A stretch of 17,307 bases of DNA from Clostridiales bacterium UBA4696 (GTDB lineage Bacteria; Bacillota; Clostridia; Oscillospirales; Oscillospiraceae): positions 1-17,307 of the forward strand of contig DHKK01000196.1 in the NCBI GenBank assembly GCA_002404795.1. Reading direction: 5' to 3'. A program made the position numbers and the translations under genes. Below are positions 7,842 to 15,619 of this stretch, one piece after another. Below the pieces are notes generated by a model. The model was not told the origin of the DNA. It did not search any database and saw nothing but the letters and a program-made list of their open reading frames with translations. Each line of letters opens with the position of its first letter. The stretch's first letter is position 1.

Positions 7842-8828
7842 TTATGCCGGCGGCGTGTTTTTGGCCGAAGACAGATACGTCCCGTCGAAGAGCGTATCCA
7901 CGACCCAATCCGGGAGATGCTGGAACGACAGATCTTCTCCCAAATCCTCGCGCGTGATGGTCCATACGGACGATTCTCCTGTCTCTGGGTTGAGCGTCAG
8001 CTCCTGCACAAGGACCTCTGTGCGCTCACCGGAGGCGGTATATGCAGCCCACCAGATAAAGTCGACGTACACATTCGGATCTCCGGGCGTCGGTTCCTCC
8101 GTGCCATATGGCGCATTGTTTAACCGCAGGATCAGCGTATACGAAAACGGCCAGATTTCTTCGTTTTCACGGATGTAGGAAACGATCTGATCTCGTGCAG
8201 CAATGAGATCGAAGTCGTAATGGCTGCCCTTGTCCAGAGAGCACAGACCGTTGTCTACCGCATCTTCCCATGTCCCGTGATGATCCATAACCGTATCGAT
8301 TGCGGCAAAGGAAGCCGGATACTGCGCCTGCAGTCCTGCTGCGTCCGCTTCATGCATGTGTCCGAATGCCCAGATAAACCACGTCCGGAACCATTCGAGC
8401 GGCGTTTCGGTTGCCAGCTCCAGATTTTCCGGCCCAAGCAGACTCCGGAACACCTCAAACGCCATACCGGGCAGATCACGGTCGCCCCATACAGTATTCT
8501 GAAGACTGAGACTGTCAAGGCCGCTGTAAAAGCTGCCGATCAGCTGACTGAGTACCTTCTCCTTTTGCGCCGTGATCATCTCGTATTCCGGACTGCTTTT
8601 CCAGTCCTCCCGCGTCTGCAGCGCTTGAAGAACTGCCAGAAGCTCTTCGAAATTTCCGAGATCCGGAGCAGCGCTCTGCTGCTCCGGTTCTTCCGCCGGT
8701 TCGGTTATCGTTTCTTCTGCAGCAGGCGCTTCCGGTTCCGGCAGACGGATATCCGCCTGCTTTTGTTGTTTTTGGCAGCCGGTCAATACCAGCAAAAGCG
8801 CCAGCAGTGCGGCAAACAGCTTTTTCAT
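7842..8828 (-). CDS. Lipoprotein of unknown function, possible BlaI regulon member
   Basis: A 328-residue secreted lipoprotein. Lys-Lys and a hydrophobic stretch end in the lipobox LTGC (lipidated Cys18), followed by a Glu/Pro/Ala-rich spacer to about residue 55. The rest is a soluble domain with helical (EELLAVLQALQTREDWKSSP) and aromatic-rich strand-like segments (VYVDFIWWAAYTASGER, TLNPETGESSVW). I do not recognise the fold or family. GGAG precedes the ATG at good spacing. It has its own extended -10 promoter (8870-8878). A sequence closely matching the blaI operator sits just downstream of that promoter, which ties it to the BlaI/BlaR1 cluster upstream. It is the last of four lipoprotein genes in a row on this strand. 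Confidence 0.85.
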   Translation of the reverse strand: MKKLFAALLALLLVLTGCQKQQKQADIRLPEPEAPAAEETITEPAEEPEQQSAAPDLGNFEELLAVLQALQTREDWKSSPEYEMITAQKEKVLSQLIGSFYSGLDSLSLQNTVWGDRDLPGMAFEVFRSLLGPENLELATETPLEWFRTWFIWAFGHMHEADAAGLQAQYPASFAAIDTVMDHHGTWEDAVDNGLCSLDKGSHYDFDLIAARDQIVSYIRENEEIWPFSYTLILRLNNAPYGTEEPTPGDPNVYVDFIWWAAYTASGERTEVLVQELTLNPETGESSVWTITREDLGEDLSFQHLPDWVVDTLFDGTYLSSAKNTPPA

Positions 8829-8850
8829 TTGTTTCTCCTTTTCGTCAGGA

Positions 8851-8860
8851 AACTGATGTT
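8851..8860 (-). promoter_or_regulatory. Candidate BlaI operator at the lipoprotein promoter
   Basis: On the minus strand AACATCAGTT matches 8 of 10 bases of the core AACATATGTT at the blaI promoter. It begins 10 bases downstream of the -10 box, against 9 bases at blaI. It would overlap the predicted transcription start region. Inference from two sites only. Confidence 0.45.
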
Positions 8861-8869
8861 CTCGCCGCT

Positions 8870-8878
8870 ATCATAGCA
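8870..8878 (-). promoter_or_regulatory. Extended -10 promoter of the 328-residue lipoprotein gene
   Basis: On the minus strand TGCTATGAT gives a TGn extended -10 with TATGAT at 8870-8875. No convincing -35 is seen at 16-18 bases. The -10 lies in the loop of a 7-base perfect inverted repeat (8863-8869 and 8880-8886). Confidence 0.6.
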
Positions 8879-8909
8879 CAGCGGCGTGGAAGGAATTTCT
8901 TAAAAATCC

Positions 8910-10343
8910 TTAATTTTCGCCGAAGCGGTACACCAGCCGCAGTTCCTGGCCGTGTTCGGGCGTGATGTGGAGGATGGTGGTATCGGTTCCGCCTTCCACC
9001 TCCCAATGTGCCGTTTCCGTGCAGGCGGCCAGGAGGTCTTCGCGCGTCGCTCCGGCGGGCTCAATGTGGAGGTCGTCATTGGTCTTGTCTTCTGCCAGGA
9101 AACCATAGAGCGCAGACTGGTCGTCCTGTACCCGCTCGTTGTCCACTTGATTTACATAATCAAAGAGTGTCGCGACCAGGAGCCGCTTCGGGCTGCGCAG
9201 CAGGGCGGTCATGCACTGCTTTTCGATGGGGTGCGCATCGTAATAGACACCGTTCAGCGTAAAATCTTCCTTTCCGAACGCAATTCCCCCAACTTCGCCC
9301 CAGAACGAATACAGCCAGTCCTCCGGGGAGAGCGTATGCAATAGGATTGCCTCCAGCTGCCAGGTCGAGTCGTTATACGTCTCCATAAGATACTGCATCG
9401 AAAGAACGTAGAGCCGCACCAGCGCGGTCAGTGCGAGATCCGTCGTATAGGGCGCATTTTCGCCGTCGCCGTACCACATGTTTTCGATCAGATACGTCGC
9501 GCAGCAGAGTGCCGCGTCCTCCGTCGTATCGCGCAGAAAGCTTTCCAGCGCCGCATCCTCCGCCAGAACGTCCGGGAAGGTGTCGATGGTCAATTCCTCC
9601 GCCGTCTTCCCGTCCGAAAGCGCCAGCATGTGCGCCTCAAAGTCTGCCTGCGGCATCACTGCCGCCGGTTCCTGCATGGCTTCCGCTGCGGCCAGATACT
9701 CGCCCAGCATACTGCCATCCGACGGGAACCAGTCTCCGGCCGGTTCCGGCAGGACCCACGCCCCGTCTGCATTCTGCATGGCAAGCGGGCCGCACTCGCC
9801 GGAGATCCAGTCGCTTGGATCACCACCCGGGAAAATTGCAAAGCCCGTGCAGACCTCCGCGCCGTCCTGCGTTTCCAGCTCCGCCCGCAGATACGTGTTC
9901 ATCGCGCCAGAGTTCCACGCCCAACCGGGGCCGGTGTAGTCGTAGTAAAAATCGTAGTGCAGGTCGCAGATGACCACGGTCTTTCCGTCTTCCTCAAACG
10001 AGCCGTATTCGCACAGGCTCGGCAGGACGATGTCGTTGTCGTCGCGCGGGTATCGCTGTGCGACCGCCGCGTCATACAAGACGGCCTCGCGCCCAGTCAG
10101 GGAAAACATGGCCGCAGACGGGATTGGGAGCGCCGGCCGCTCCTGCGGCGGCGCTTCCGGAGGGACGGCTGTATCCGCAAGTCCATCCGCGGGCTGTGCG
10201 GTCTCCGGCTCGTTTTGCGTTGTTTCCAGTTCGGTCTGTGTGGTCTCCGGTTCCGATTGGACGGGCTCCGGCGCGGTCTGCGCGGTGCAGGCGGTCAGGA
10301 ACAGACAGGCACACAGAAGCAGGAATATGATCGTCTTTTTCAT
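8910..10343 (-). CDS. Lipoprotein of unknown function, 477 residues
   Basis: A secreted lipoprotein whose signal peptide ends in LTAC (lipidated Cys19). A spacer of near-repeats of EPETTQ/ELETTQ/EPETAQ type follows at about residues 29-50, then a large acidic soluble domain rich in Trp, Tyr and Asp with no family I can name. The start at 10343 is chosen for the signal peptide and an AAAGGAG 7-8 bases upstream; the open frame extends a further 17 codons without a better start. It lies 47 bases after the 391-residue lipoprotein gene with no promoter visible between them, so it is probably the last gene of the blaI transcript. Its first 20 residues and spacer closely resemble those of that neighbour, which suggests a copied export leader. 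Confidence 0.87.
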   Translation of the reverse strand: MKKTIIFLLLCACLFLTACTAQTAPEPVQSEPETTQTELETTQNEPETAQPADGLADTAVPPEAPPQERPALPIPSAAMFSLTGREAVLYDAAVAQRYPRDDNDIVLPSLCEYGSFEEDGKTVVICDLHYDFYYDYTGPGWAWNSGAMNTYLRAELETQDGAEVCTGFAIFPGGDPSDWISGECGPLAMQNADGAWVLPEPAGDWFPSDGSMLGEYLAAAEAMQEPAAVMPQADFEAHMLALSDGKTAEELTIDTFPDVLAEDAALESFLRDTTEDAALCCATYLIENMWYGDGENAPYTTDLALTALVRLYVLSMQYLMETYNDSTWQLEAILLHTLSPEDWLYSFWGEVGGIAFGKEDFTLNGVYYDAHPIEKQCMTALLRSPKRLLVATLFDYVNQVDNERVQDDQSALYGFLAEDKTNDDLHIEPAGATREDLLAACTETAHWEVEGGTDTTILHITPEHGQELRLVYRFGEN

Positions 10344-10390
10344 GGGTTTCTCCTTTCGGTTCGGCTCGATCGTTATGCCCGCGGGCACGT

Positions 10391-11566
10391 TCATGCAGGC
10401 GGCTGCAGGACTTCCTCCTGCAAAAGCCCGTCCTCACTTTTTCCTATCTCGGAAACGAGATACAGCCCGGTTTTTTCCGATTTTCCGCGGAAATAGAAGC
10501 TCTGCCGGGTCTCCTGTATCTCGAACAGGTGCAGAAAATAAATGGCATATGAATCGTCTGTGCCGTACGACAGCAGATGCGCACCCAGCGTCAGTTTATC
10601 ATCCAACGCATAAAACTCCATGGTCGACTCCATCCCCTGATAGCGCATCAGGATGCGCTGAAAGCCCAATACAGGCGTGCCGGGGCTGTAACATCCCTCC
10701 GGTGCTTCCGGCAGCTTGCCAACGCAGGTAAATTCTCTGCTTTCGCAGTTGATTTTGTAGAGAAATTGCCCCTCGCTCGTCTCGCGCATGAACCAGACGT
10801 TGGTGTCATCCGAAAAGATGATCTGCGGCATCGGCCCTGTTTCCTCGCGCAGAAGCTCCCACTGTCCGCTGTTTTGCAGCAGCACGACCCAGAGCCGACC
10901 GGTTTCCGGCTCCGGCCCGTTTTCTGCCAGCCAGAAGACCATACCGCCGGTCACCGGGACAGACCGCTGGATCGTGAGCGCTTGTTCCTGCGTCCACACG
11001 GGCACGGCCTGTTGGGGGTCCTGCGCGGCAATGGCGCAGAATCCCTGTTCCGGAAGCCGCGTATAGATCACGCCGCCGGTCAGCACGAACTGTCCGCCAT
11101 CCGGGATCCAGAGCTCTGCCGCCCCGCCGTCCATCGGCATCCGGTAGATGCCGCTGGTCTGCGTGAAATACAGCATCCCATCGAACGCGGCCAGCTGAGA
11201 CAGGCTCGCGTCCTGCGCGGCATAAATGCTCGTCGTCTGCCCGTCTTTTCGCATGCAGATCCGGGAAGTCTCCCAGCTTTCGGACCGGTCGATCCAGTAT
11301 TCTGCTTCCCCGCCCTGCACGACGATCGGCTCCGGGTGCCAGACCTCCTCCGCAGCCGGAAAGCCGGACATGGCGGAAACATCCGGAAGCTGCGCCTGTA
11401 TGTCCTGCCATGTCCGTGCGGGCTGCACAGCCTGCTCCGACCGGGTCTCCGGCTCCGGCTGTATGATCTCCGGCTCGGGCTGCGCAGTCTCCGGTGCGGG
11501 CTGCACGGTGCAAGCCGCAAGGAACAGGCATATGCACAGCAGCAGGAGCAGGGCTGTCTTCTTCAT
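10391..11566 (-). CDS. Lipoprotein of unknown function with propeller-like repeats, 391 residues
   Basis: A secreted lipoprotein with lipobox LAAC (lipidated Cys19) and a Pro/Glu spacer (PEPEIIQPEPET, about 30-41). A domain of short strand repeats follows, for example GMLYFTQTSGIYRMPMDGG (130-148), GGVIYTRL and SDDTNVWFM. The pattern of 'visible value plus D-G-G turn' resembles the beta-propeller DUF5050 type seen more clearly in the lipoprotein encoded just after blaI, but this assignment is tentative. The start at 11566 is set by the signal peptide and AAAGGAG upstream. It begins 20 bases after the true (frame-corrected) blaR1 stop, with no promoter between them, so it should be co-transcribed with blaR1. 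Confidence 0.87.
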   Translation of the reverse strand: MKKTALLLLLCICLFLAACTVQPAPETAQPEPEIIQPEPETRSEQAVQPARTWQDIQAQLPDVSAMSGFPAAEEVWHPEPIVVQGGEAEYWIDRSESWETSRICMRKDGQTTSIYAAQDASLSQLAAFDGMLYFTQTSGIYRMPMDGGAAELWIPDGGQFVLTGGVIYTRLPEQGFCAIAAQDPQQAVPVWTQEQALTIQRSVPVTGGMVFWLAENGPEPETGRLWVVLLQNSGQWELLREETGPMPQIIFSDDTNVWFMRETSEGQFLYKINCESREFTCVGKLPEAPEGCYSPGTPVLGFQRILMRYQGMESTMEFYALDDKLTLGAHLLSYGTDDSYAIYFLHLFEIQETRQSFYFRGKSEKTGLYLVSEIGKSEDGLLQEEVLQPPA

Positions 11567-11586
11567 GGTGTTCTCCTTTCGGGATG

Positions 11587-13871
11587 CTAATTGTAGAATT
11601 TTTCTTCGATTTTGACGACAACGCCGTCCTGCAGGGTCAGGGTATAGGGCGGGATGCACAGGTCTTCGTTGGCCTGGACCGCGGCGACGAAATCCTGCCA
11701 TGTTTCGAAGGTGTACAGCCGGTCGTCACCCGCTCCGTAGACCTGAGAAATGTCATAGATGGTGACGGGGGTATCCGGGTCGACCTTGTAGGTGTAAACT
11801 TCGCGGAGTCCTCCCGATAGTAGCCGTATTGGTACGCCTCCGGCGGGATATTCAGGCCTTTGAGTGTGCGCAGGTCTTCCTCGAGCGCGGAATTAAGCAG
11901 GGTGATATGCTCGACCGTGACGGAATCCGCACGCACCTCCCGGAGGATCGCGGTCTGGCGCTTGCTGCCCTCCGCGCCCTGCGTGCACCGGTCAATGACC
12001 GTCTGCAGGACCTCCGCGTCGGCGGTGGTCAGGCGCTTCTGGTAATAATCATAATGCTCGGTATCCATCCATACGATCATCTCTACCGTATCCAGCGTTT
12101 CATCCAGCAGATAGCTGCGATTCCGGATGTCGAACTGGTACACGCATACCGATTCTGGATCATTCTCGAGCATCGTCATGGAATCCTCGGAGAAGATTCC
12201 TTCCAGAGCCGCCGTATCTTCCTCAGACAATGTATATTTTTCGCCGGATGGGACCGACAGCGTCATGGTCTGCGCCCGGGCGGCTGTCTCCCCGCCCGCC
12301 TGATCTGCTTCCTGCCAGTATGTTTCGGCATAAATGACGATATGGAACACGCGCTGCTGGACACGGGAGAAGTCGACGGATGCGCGCCACTGACCGGCGA
12401 TGCCAAACGACAGAGAATAATAGCTGTCCCCGATCAGGTGCAGGACCGCATAGTCTGCATCGCCCGCCTGCCCGTACACATACTGCGTCTGCTGGTATTT
12501 GAGCTCCCGGTCTGTACACGGAACCTTCGCCAGCACGTCATCGATCGTGTCGCCGAGGCAGATGCCGCGGAAGGCCGGCGCGTCCTGCGCGGTGGTATAG
12601 ACAAGCTCGTCGTTTATCACTTTTCCGCTCCAGGTCATTTCCATCAGCTTCGGTTCGCCGCCGCTGCGGTCCCAGAAGCGATAGGAGATGTTCTGATCGT
12701 CCACCAGGACGCCATATTTGTTCTCGGTGAGCGGCCCCGTGATCGCTTCGACCTGCGCCTGCGTCATGCCGGTCTGCACGCCGTCGGTGCGGGCCAGCTC
12801 CCAGTCTTGCAGGGGCTGGGATGGGTCATAGGTCCCGTCGTTGTGAAGCAGCTGCGGCTGGTCCTGCACCGGTCCTTCCTGCCGGGCGGTGGGATCCGCG
12901 GCCGCATCCGCGGACGGGTCGGTCTCCCCTGCCGCTTCGGGCAGGGTGATTGCTCCAGATCTCTGCCGCGTCAGCTCGGCAAAGGAGCAGCCGGTCGCGG
13001 ACACGACGAGGATCAGGGCCAGAACGACGCACAGGGCGCTCGTGCGCTGCTTTTTCGTGAGGAACAGGATGCGCTCTTTGACCGGCGGTCCGGCGAGGCT
13101 CAGGGCTGCGCCCCTGCGCGGGGCCTGGGCCAGGATCGCCCTTGCGTAGGCGATGCGCGCGCTGTCGGGGAGGCCGGCGGCGACGGCCTCGTCGCACGCC
13201 AGCTCGGCGTCGCGCTTGGAGACGATCGCGGCAAGCCAGACCAGCGGGTTCCACCAGTAGACGACCACGGCGGCCGTCCGGCAGAAGGACCACAGAGGGT
13301 CGAGATGCCGCAGGTGCGTCAGCTCGTGGCGCAGGATCAGCGCGGTCGTGTCGTTCTGCAGCACGTTCCGCGTCAGATAGACGGCCGGGATGAGGCCCGC
13401 AAGGCAGGGCGACGGGATGCGGCTTGAGACGTAAATGTTGGTTTTCCCGTGTCTTCCGAGGAATTTCCGGCTTTTGCGCAACCGGATCGTAAAGACCAGC
13501 CACGAGCCAAGCATCCAGAGGCCGAGCAGCGCGCTGCCGGTCTTCCAGATGGTCTGGAAGATCTGCGTGGCCGTCAGCGGCTTCGCCGCCAGGTTTTCCG
13601 GTTCCTGCGCGACCGGCTGCGTGGGTGTTTGCGGCTGCGCTGCCGTCTGCGCGGGCGGTTGGAGAACCGCTGCATCCTGCACAGGCAGCTCTGCGCGCTG
13701 CACCGGCGCGGCGGTCTGCTCTGCCGGAAGGACCGGCAGGAAAAACAGCGTCCCCGGCAGGCAGAGCTTCAAAAGCACCACGAGCCAGAGCGCGTAGATC
13801 AGCCGCTTCGGCACATGGTTTTTGAATATTGACCGAACCAGAAAGACCGCTGCGATCAAGCCTGAGAACAT
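11587..13871 (-). CDS. blaR1: BlaR1/MecR1-type M56 metalloprotease sensor, frameshifted near its 3' end
   Basis: Integral membrane antirepressor that would cleave or inactivate the BlaI-type repressor when its outer domain senses a signal. Hydrophobic segments lie near residues 1-12, 24-46 and 113-130, with a Gln/Pro/Ala-rich outer loop between the second and third. The M56 zinc protease domain shows HELTH (182-186) and the downstream ligand region DAELACDEA. A last membrane segment (about 277-294) ends in the lipobox-like SATGC. The following ~450-residue outer region is not a penicillin-binding domain; it contains GVQTGMTQAQVEAITG, reminiscent of SmpA/BamE-like folds. The ATG at 13871 has AAAGGAG 6 bases upstream; a GTG at 13889 would place that site inside the gene. 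As written the frame ends at 11637 in unnatural sequence. A -1 shift near 11800-11830 restores about 73 coherent residues to a TAG at 11587. Confidence 0.88.
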
Positions 13872-13892
13872 CAAAATCTCCTTTGTCACCGT

Positions 13893-15137
13893 TTAGCCCT
13901 CCCCCCACAAGGTCCCGCTTCCTTCGTCACAGAGGATCCACGTCTCCGCCATGCCCGTCCGCGCCAGCCGTCCGCATGCAAAGACCTGTCCGTTCACAAC
14001 AAACAGACCGTCGACAAGTTCGTTGAGCGCCATTGGCCAGCCTTCCTCGTTCGTCGGGATGCTGTCTGCGTCATAATTTCCGTCGCGGTAGTCGACCTGC
14101 GTGATGCCGATGGGATCACCGAATGCGTCGTACATCTCCGGTGACAGCGAGAGGATTGCTTTCTGCTCGCCTGTCTTCACGTCCATCGCATAGCAGCAAT
14201 CATAGTCATAATTCTCGCCGCCATAGGCAACATAATAGACCGTGCCGTCATAGTAATTGAAATAATCGCCGATGGGACCTTTATGCAGAACGGTGATCTC
14301 CTTTGTTTTTGGGTCAAGATGGCAGTAATCGCACATATCGTCCCAGAAATATATGCCTGTGTCGTCTGCGCTGAAATATGCCGCATCGTATTTACCTTCA
14401 AACAGGATCTCGCGTTCTTCTGCTTCGGTGCTGTATTCGTACAGCGTTCCGCTTTTGAAATCATACAGATACAGCTTACCATCATAGTACGTGGCCGGCG
14501 CACAGCTTTCGTACAGAAGCGTTTGTGCGCTGCCATCCAGCTCTGCATGAAAGGTTCGCATGCCGTTGTTCTCATCGCGGCAATCATAATAAATGCCGCT
14601 TTCCGTTACAAGGAACGTATAGCAATAACCATCCACGAGTTTTTCCGCTTCGCTGCCATCTGTGCGCACACGCCAGAGAGAAAAGCCGTCCCGAAAGTTT
14701 GAAAAATAGACCCAAGCCCCCAGCACATTGATGCTGTTGGGCGCATAGTCCTCCGGCGGCAGCAGCTGCGTCTGTTCACTGCCGTCCGTGCGCGCCCTGT
14801 AAAGGCCCCAGTCAGTCTCGCTTCGGTAATAGACCCACTCGCCGTCCCCGGCCATCAGCCCGCCCTGCCCGATGTTTGCACCGGTGAAGCCCAGCAGCTC
14901 CGTATGTACTTCGGCGGTCTTCCACTGATCCGCACCATCTTCCTCACCGTAGATTTTCCGAGATCCCTGTGGACGAGTCTCCTGCGTCAAGTCATTATAG
15001 GAGGACTGCGCATCCTGCGATTCGGCTTCCCACGGCGCGGTCTCTGACCGCGCTGCGGACGGAGACTCCAATGTTTTCTGGCAACCCGATAAAAGAAGGC
15101 TGATGCAGAGTATCAAAAAGAGGTTCCATTTTTTCAT
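13893..15137 (-). CDS. Beta-propeller-like lipoprotein (DUF5050-type), 414 residues
   Basis: A secreted lipoprotein with lipobox LSGC (lipidated Cys19), a polar linker to about residue 75, and repeated blades: WVYYRS...LYRARTDGS (101-120), WVYFSN...LWRVRTDGS (142-162) and GIYYDC...AELDGS (181-203), then KLYLYD, GIYFWDD and VYYVAYGG. Such W/I-Y-Y and D-G-S repeats typify DUF5050-like beta-propellers found in surface proteins of Clostridia; the ligand is unknown. Its start codon overlaps the blaI stop (ATGA), and its stop lies 21 bases before the blaR1 start. It is thus embedded between repressor and sensor genes, an argument for a role as sensor partner or effector of the same signalling system. 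Codon use looks slightly less GC-rich than in the neighbours. Confidence 0.88.
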   Translation of the reverse strand: MKKWNLFLILCISLLLSGCQKTLESPSAARSETAPWEAESQDAQSSYNDLTQETRPQGSRKIYGEEDGADQWKTAEVHTELLGFTGANIGQGGLMAGDGEWVYYRSETDWGLYRARTDGSEQTQLLPPEDYAPNSINVLGAWVYFSNFRDGFSLWRVRTDGSEAEKLVDGYCYTFLVTESGIYYDCRDENNGMRTFHAELDGSAQTLLYESCAPATYYDGKLYLYDFKSGTLYEYSTEAEEREILFEGKYDAAYFSADDTGIYFWDDMCDYCHLDPKTKEITVLHKGPIGDYFNYYDGTVYYVAYGGENYDYDCCYAMDVKTGEQKAILSLSPEMYDAFGDPIGITQVDYRDGNYDADSIPTNEEGWPMALNELVDGLFVVNGQVFACGRLARTGMAETWILCDEGSGTLWGEG

Positions 15138-15517
15138 TGCGCGCGCTCCTTTTCTGCTGCGTCCAGAATGGCTTTCAATTCCTGAATGTCCTGCTCGGAC
15201 AGTGTGCCGCGGTCGACGAGGTTCGACACCATCATGCCCACGCTTCCTCCGTAAACCTTCGACAAAAACGCTTCCGTTTCCTCGGGTTCAACATCCGAAT
15301 ACGTGATCGTCGCGCTGTATTGCTGAAATTTTCCGCTGTCGTCCATCGTGACCGCGCCCTTGGCGATGAGCCGCTTGAGCATCATGAAGATCGTTGCCCG
15401 GCTCCAGCCGGTCTCCGCGTCCAGCGCTGCGACCAGCTCCGCGAGCGTGCGCGGCTGGTGCTGCCAGAGCGCTTTCATCAGCTTCCATTCCCCGTCTGAC
15501 AGTCTGAGATGTTCCAT
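15134..15517 (-). CDS. blaI: BlaI/MecI-type transcriptional repressor
   Basis: A 127-residue winged-helix repressor of the BlaI/MecI/CopY family, which binds as a dimer to palindromic operators. The N-terminal wHTH (about 3-72) contains LSDGEWKLMKALW, the recognition-helix region WSRATIFMMLKRL (38-50) and the wing GAVTMDDSGKFQQYS. The C-terminal dimerisation part (75-127) includes SNLVDRGTLSEQDIQELKAIL, which lines up with the end of staphylococcal MecI. Asn99-Leu100 falls at the position of the Asn-Phe bond cut there by the sensor pathway. A GGAAGGAG lies 8 bases upstream of the ATG. It is the first gene of the lipoprotein/blaR1 operon, and the promoter contains a palindrome, consistent with autoregulation. 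Confidence 0.95.
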   Translation of the reverse strand: MEHLRLSDGEWKLMKALWQHQPRTLAELVAALDAETGWSRATIFMMLKRLIAKGAVTMDDSGKFQQYSATITYSDVEPEETEAFLSKVYGGSVGMMVSNLVDRGTLSEQDIQELKAILDAAEKERAQ

Positions 15518-15539
15518 GTGTTCCGCTCCTTCCGTATGC

Positions 15540-15551
15540 TAACATATGTTA
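15540..15551. promoter_or_regulatory. Palindromic operator, probable BlaI binding site
   Basis: TAACATATGTTA is a perfect 12-base palindrome covering roughly +1 to +12 of the predicted blaI transcript. Its core is close to the TACATATGTA-type operators known for BlaI/MecI. A degenerate copy, AACATCTGTG on the minus strand (15566-15575), lies 25 bases away centre to centre, in the promoter spacer next to the -10 box. Confidence 0.75.
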
Positions 15552-15558
15552 TATTCCG

Positions 15559-15587
15559 AGGATAGCACAGATGTTAACGATTGTCAA
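15559..15587 (-). promoter_or_regulatory. Sigma-A type promoter of the blaI-lipoprotein-blaR1 operon
   Basis: On the minus strand a perfect TTGACA (15582-15587) and TATCCT (15559-15564) are separated by exactly 17 bases. The predicted start near 15552 falls at the edge of the palindromic operator, so repressor binding would block initiation. It is the only promoter found for the five genes down to 8910. Confidence 0.88.
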
Positions 15588-15619
15588 CAAAAAAATTGAG
15601 TGACCATCCAACCCGCCGC

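Noticed and set aside
11795..11830. Programmed -1 ribosomal frameshift in blaR1
   Set aside because: The direction (-1) fits, but no X-XXY-YYZ slippery heptamer is present near the shift, and such regulation is not known for this family. A lost base is simpler.
11829..13427. Long plus-strand open frame of 532 codons
   Set aside because: It is antisense to blaR1. Its product is Arg/Gly-rich low-quality sequence, while the minus strand carries clear M56 motifs and an operon context.
13872..13889. GTG start of blaR1 at 13889
   Set aside because: The AAAGGAG that would serve the ATG at 13871 lies inside this extension, and no ribosome binding site precedes the GTG.
15588..15619. Terminator between the solute-binding protein fragment and blaI
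   Set aside because: A run of seven T residues is present on the minus strand, but no stable GC-rich hairpin precedes it.
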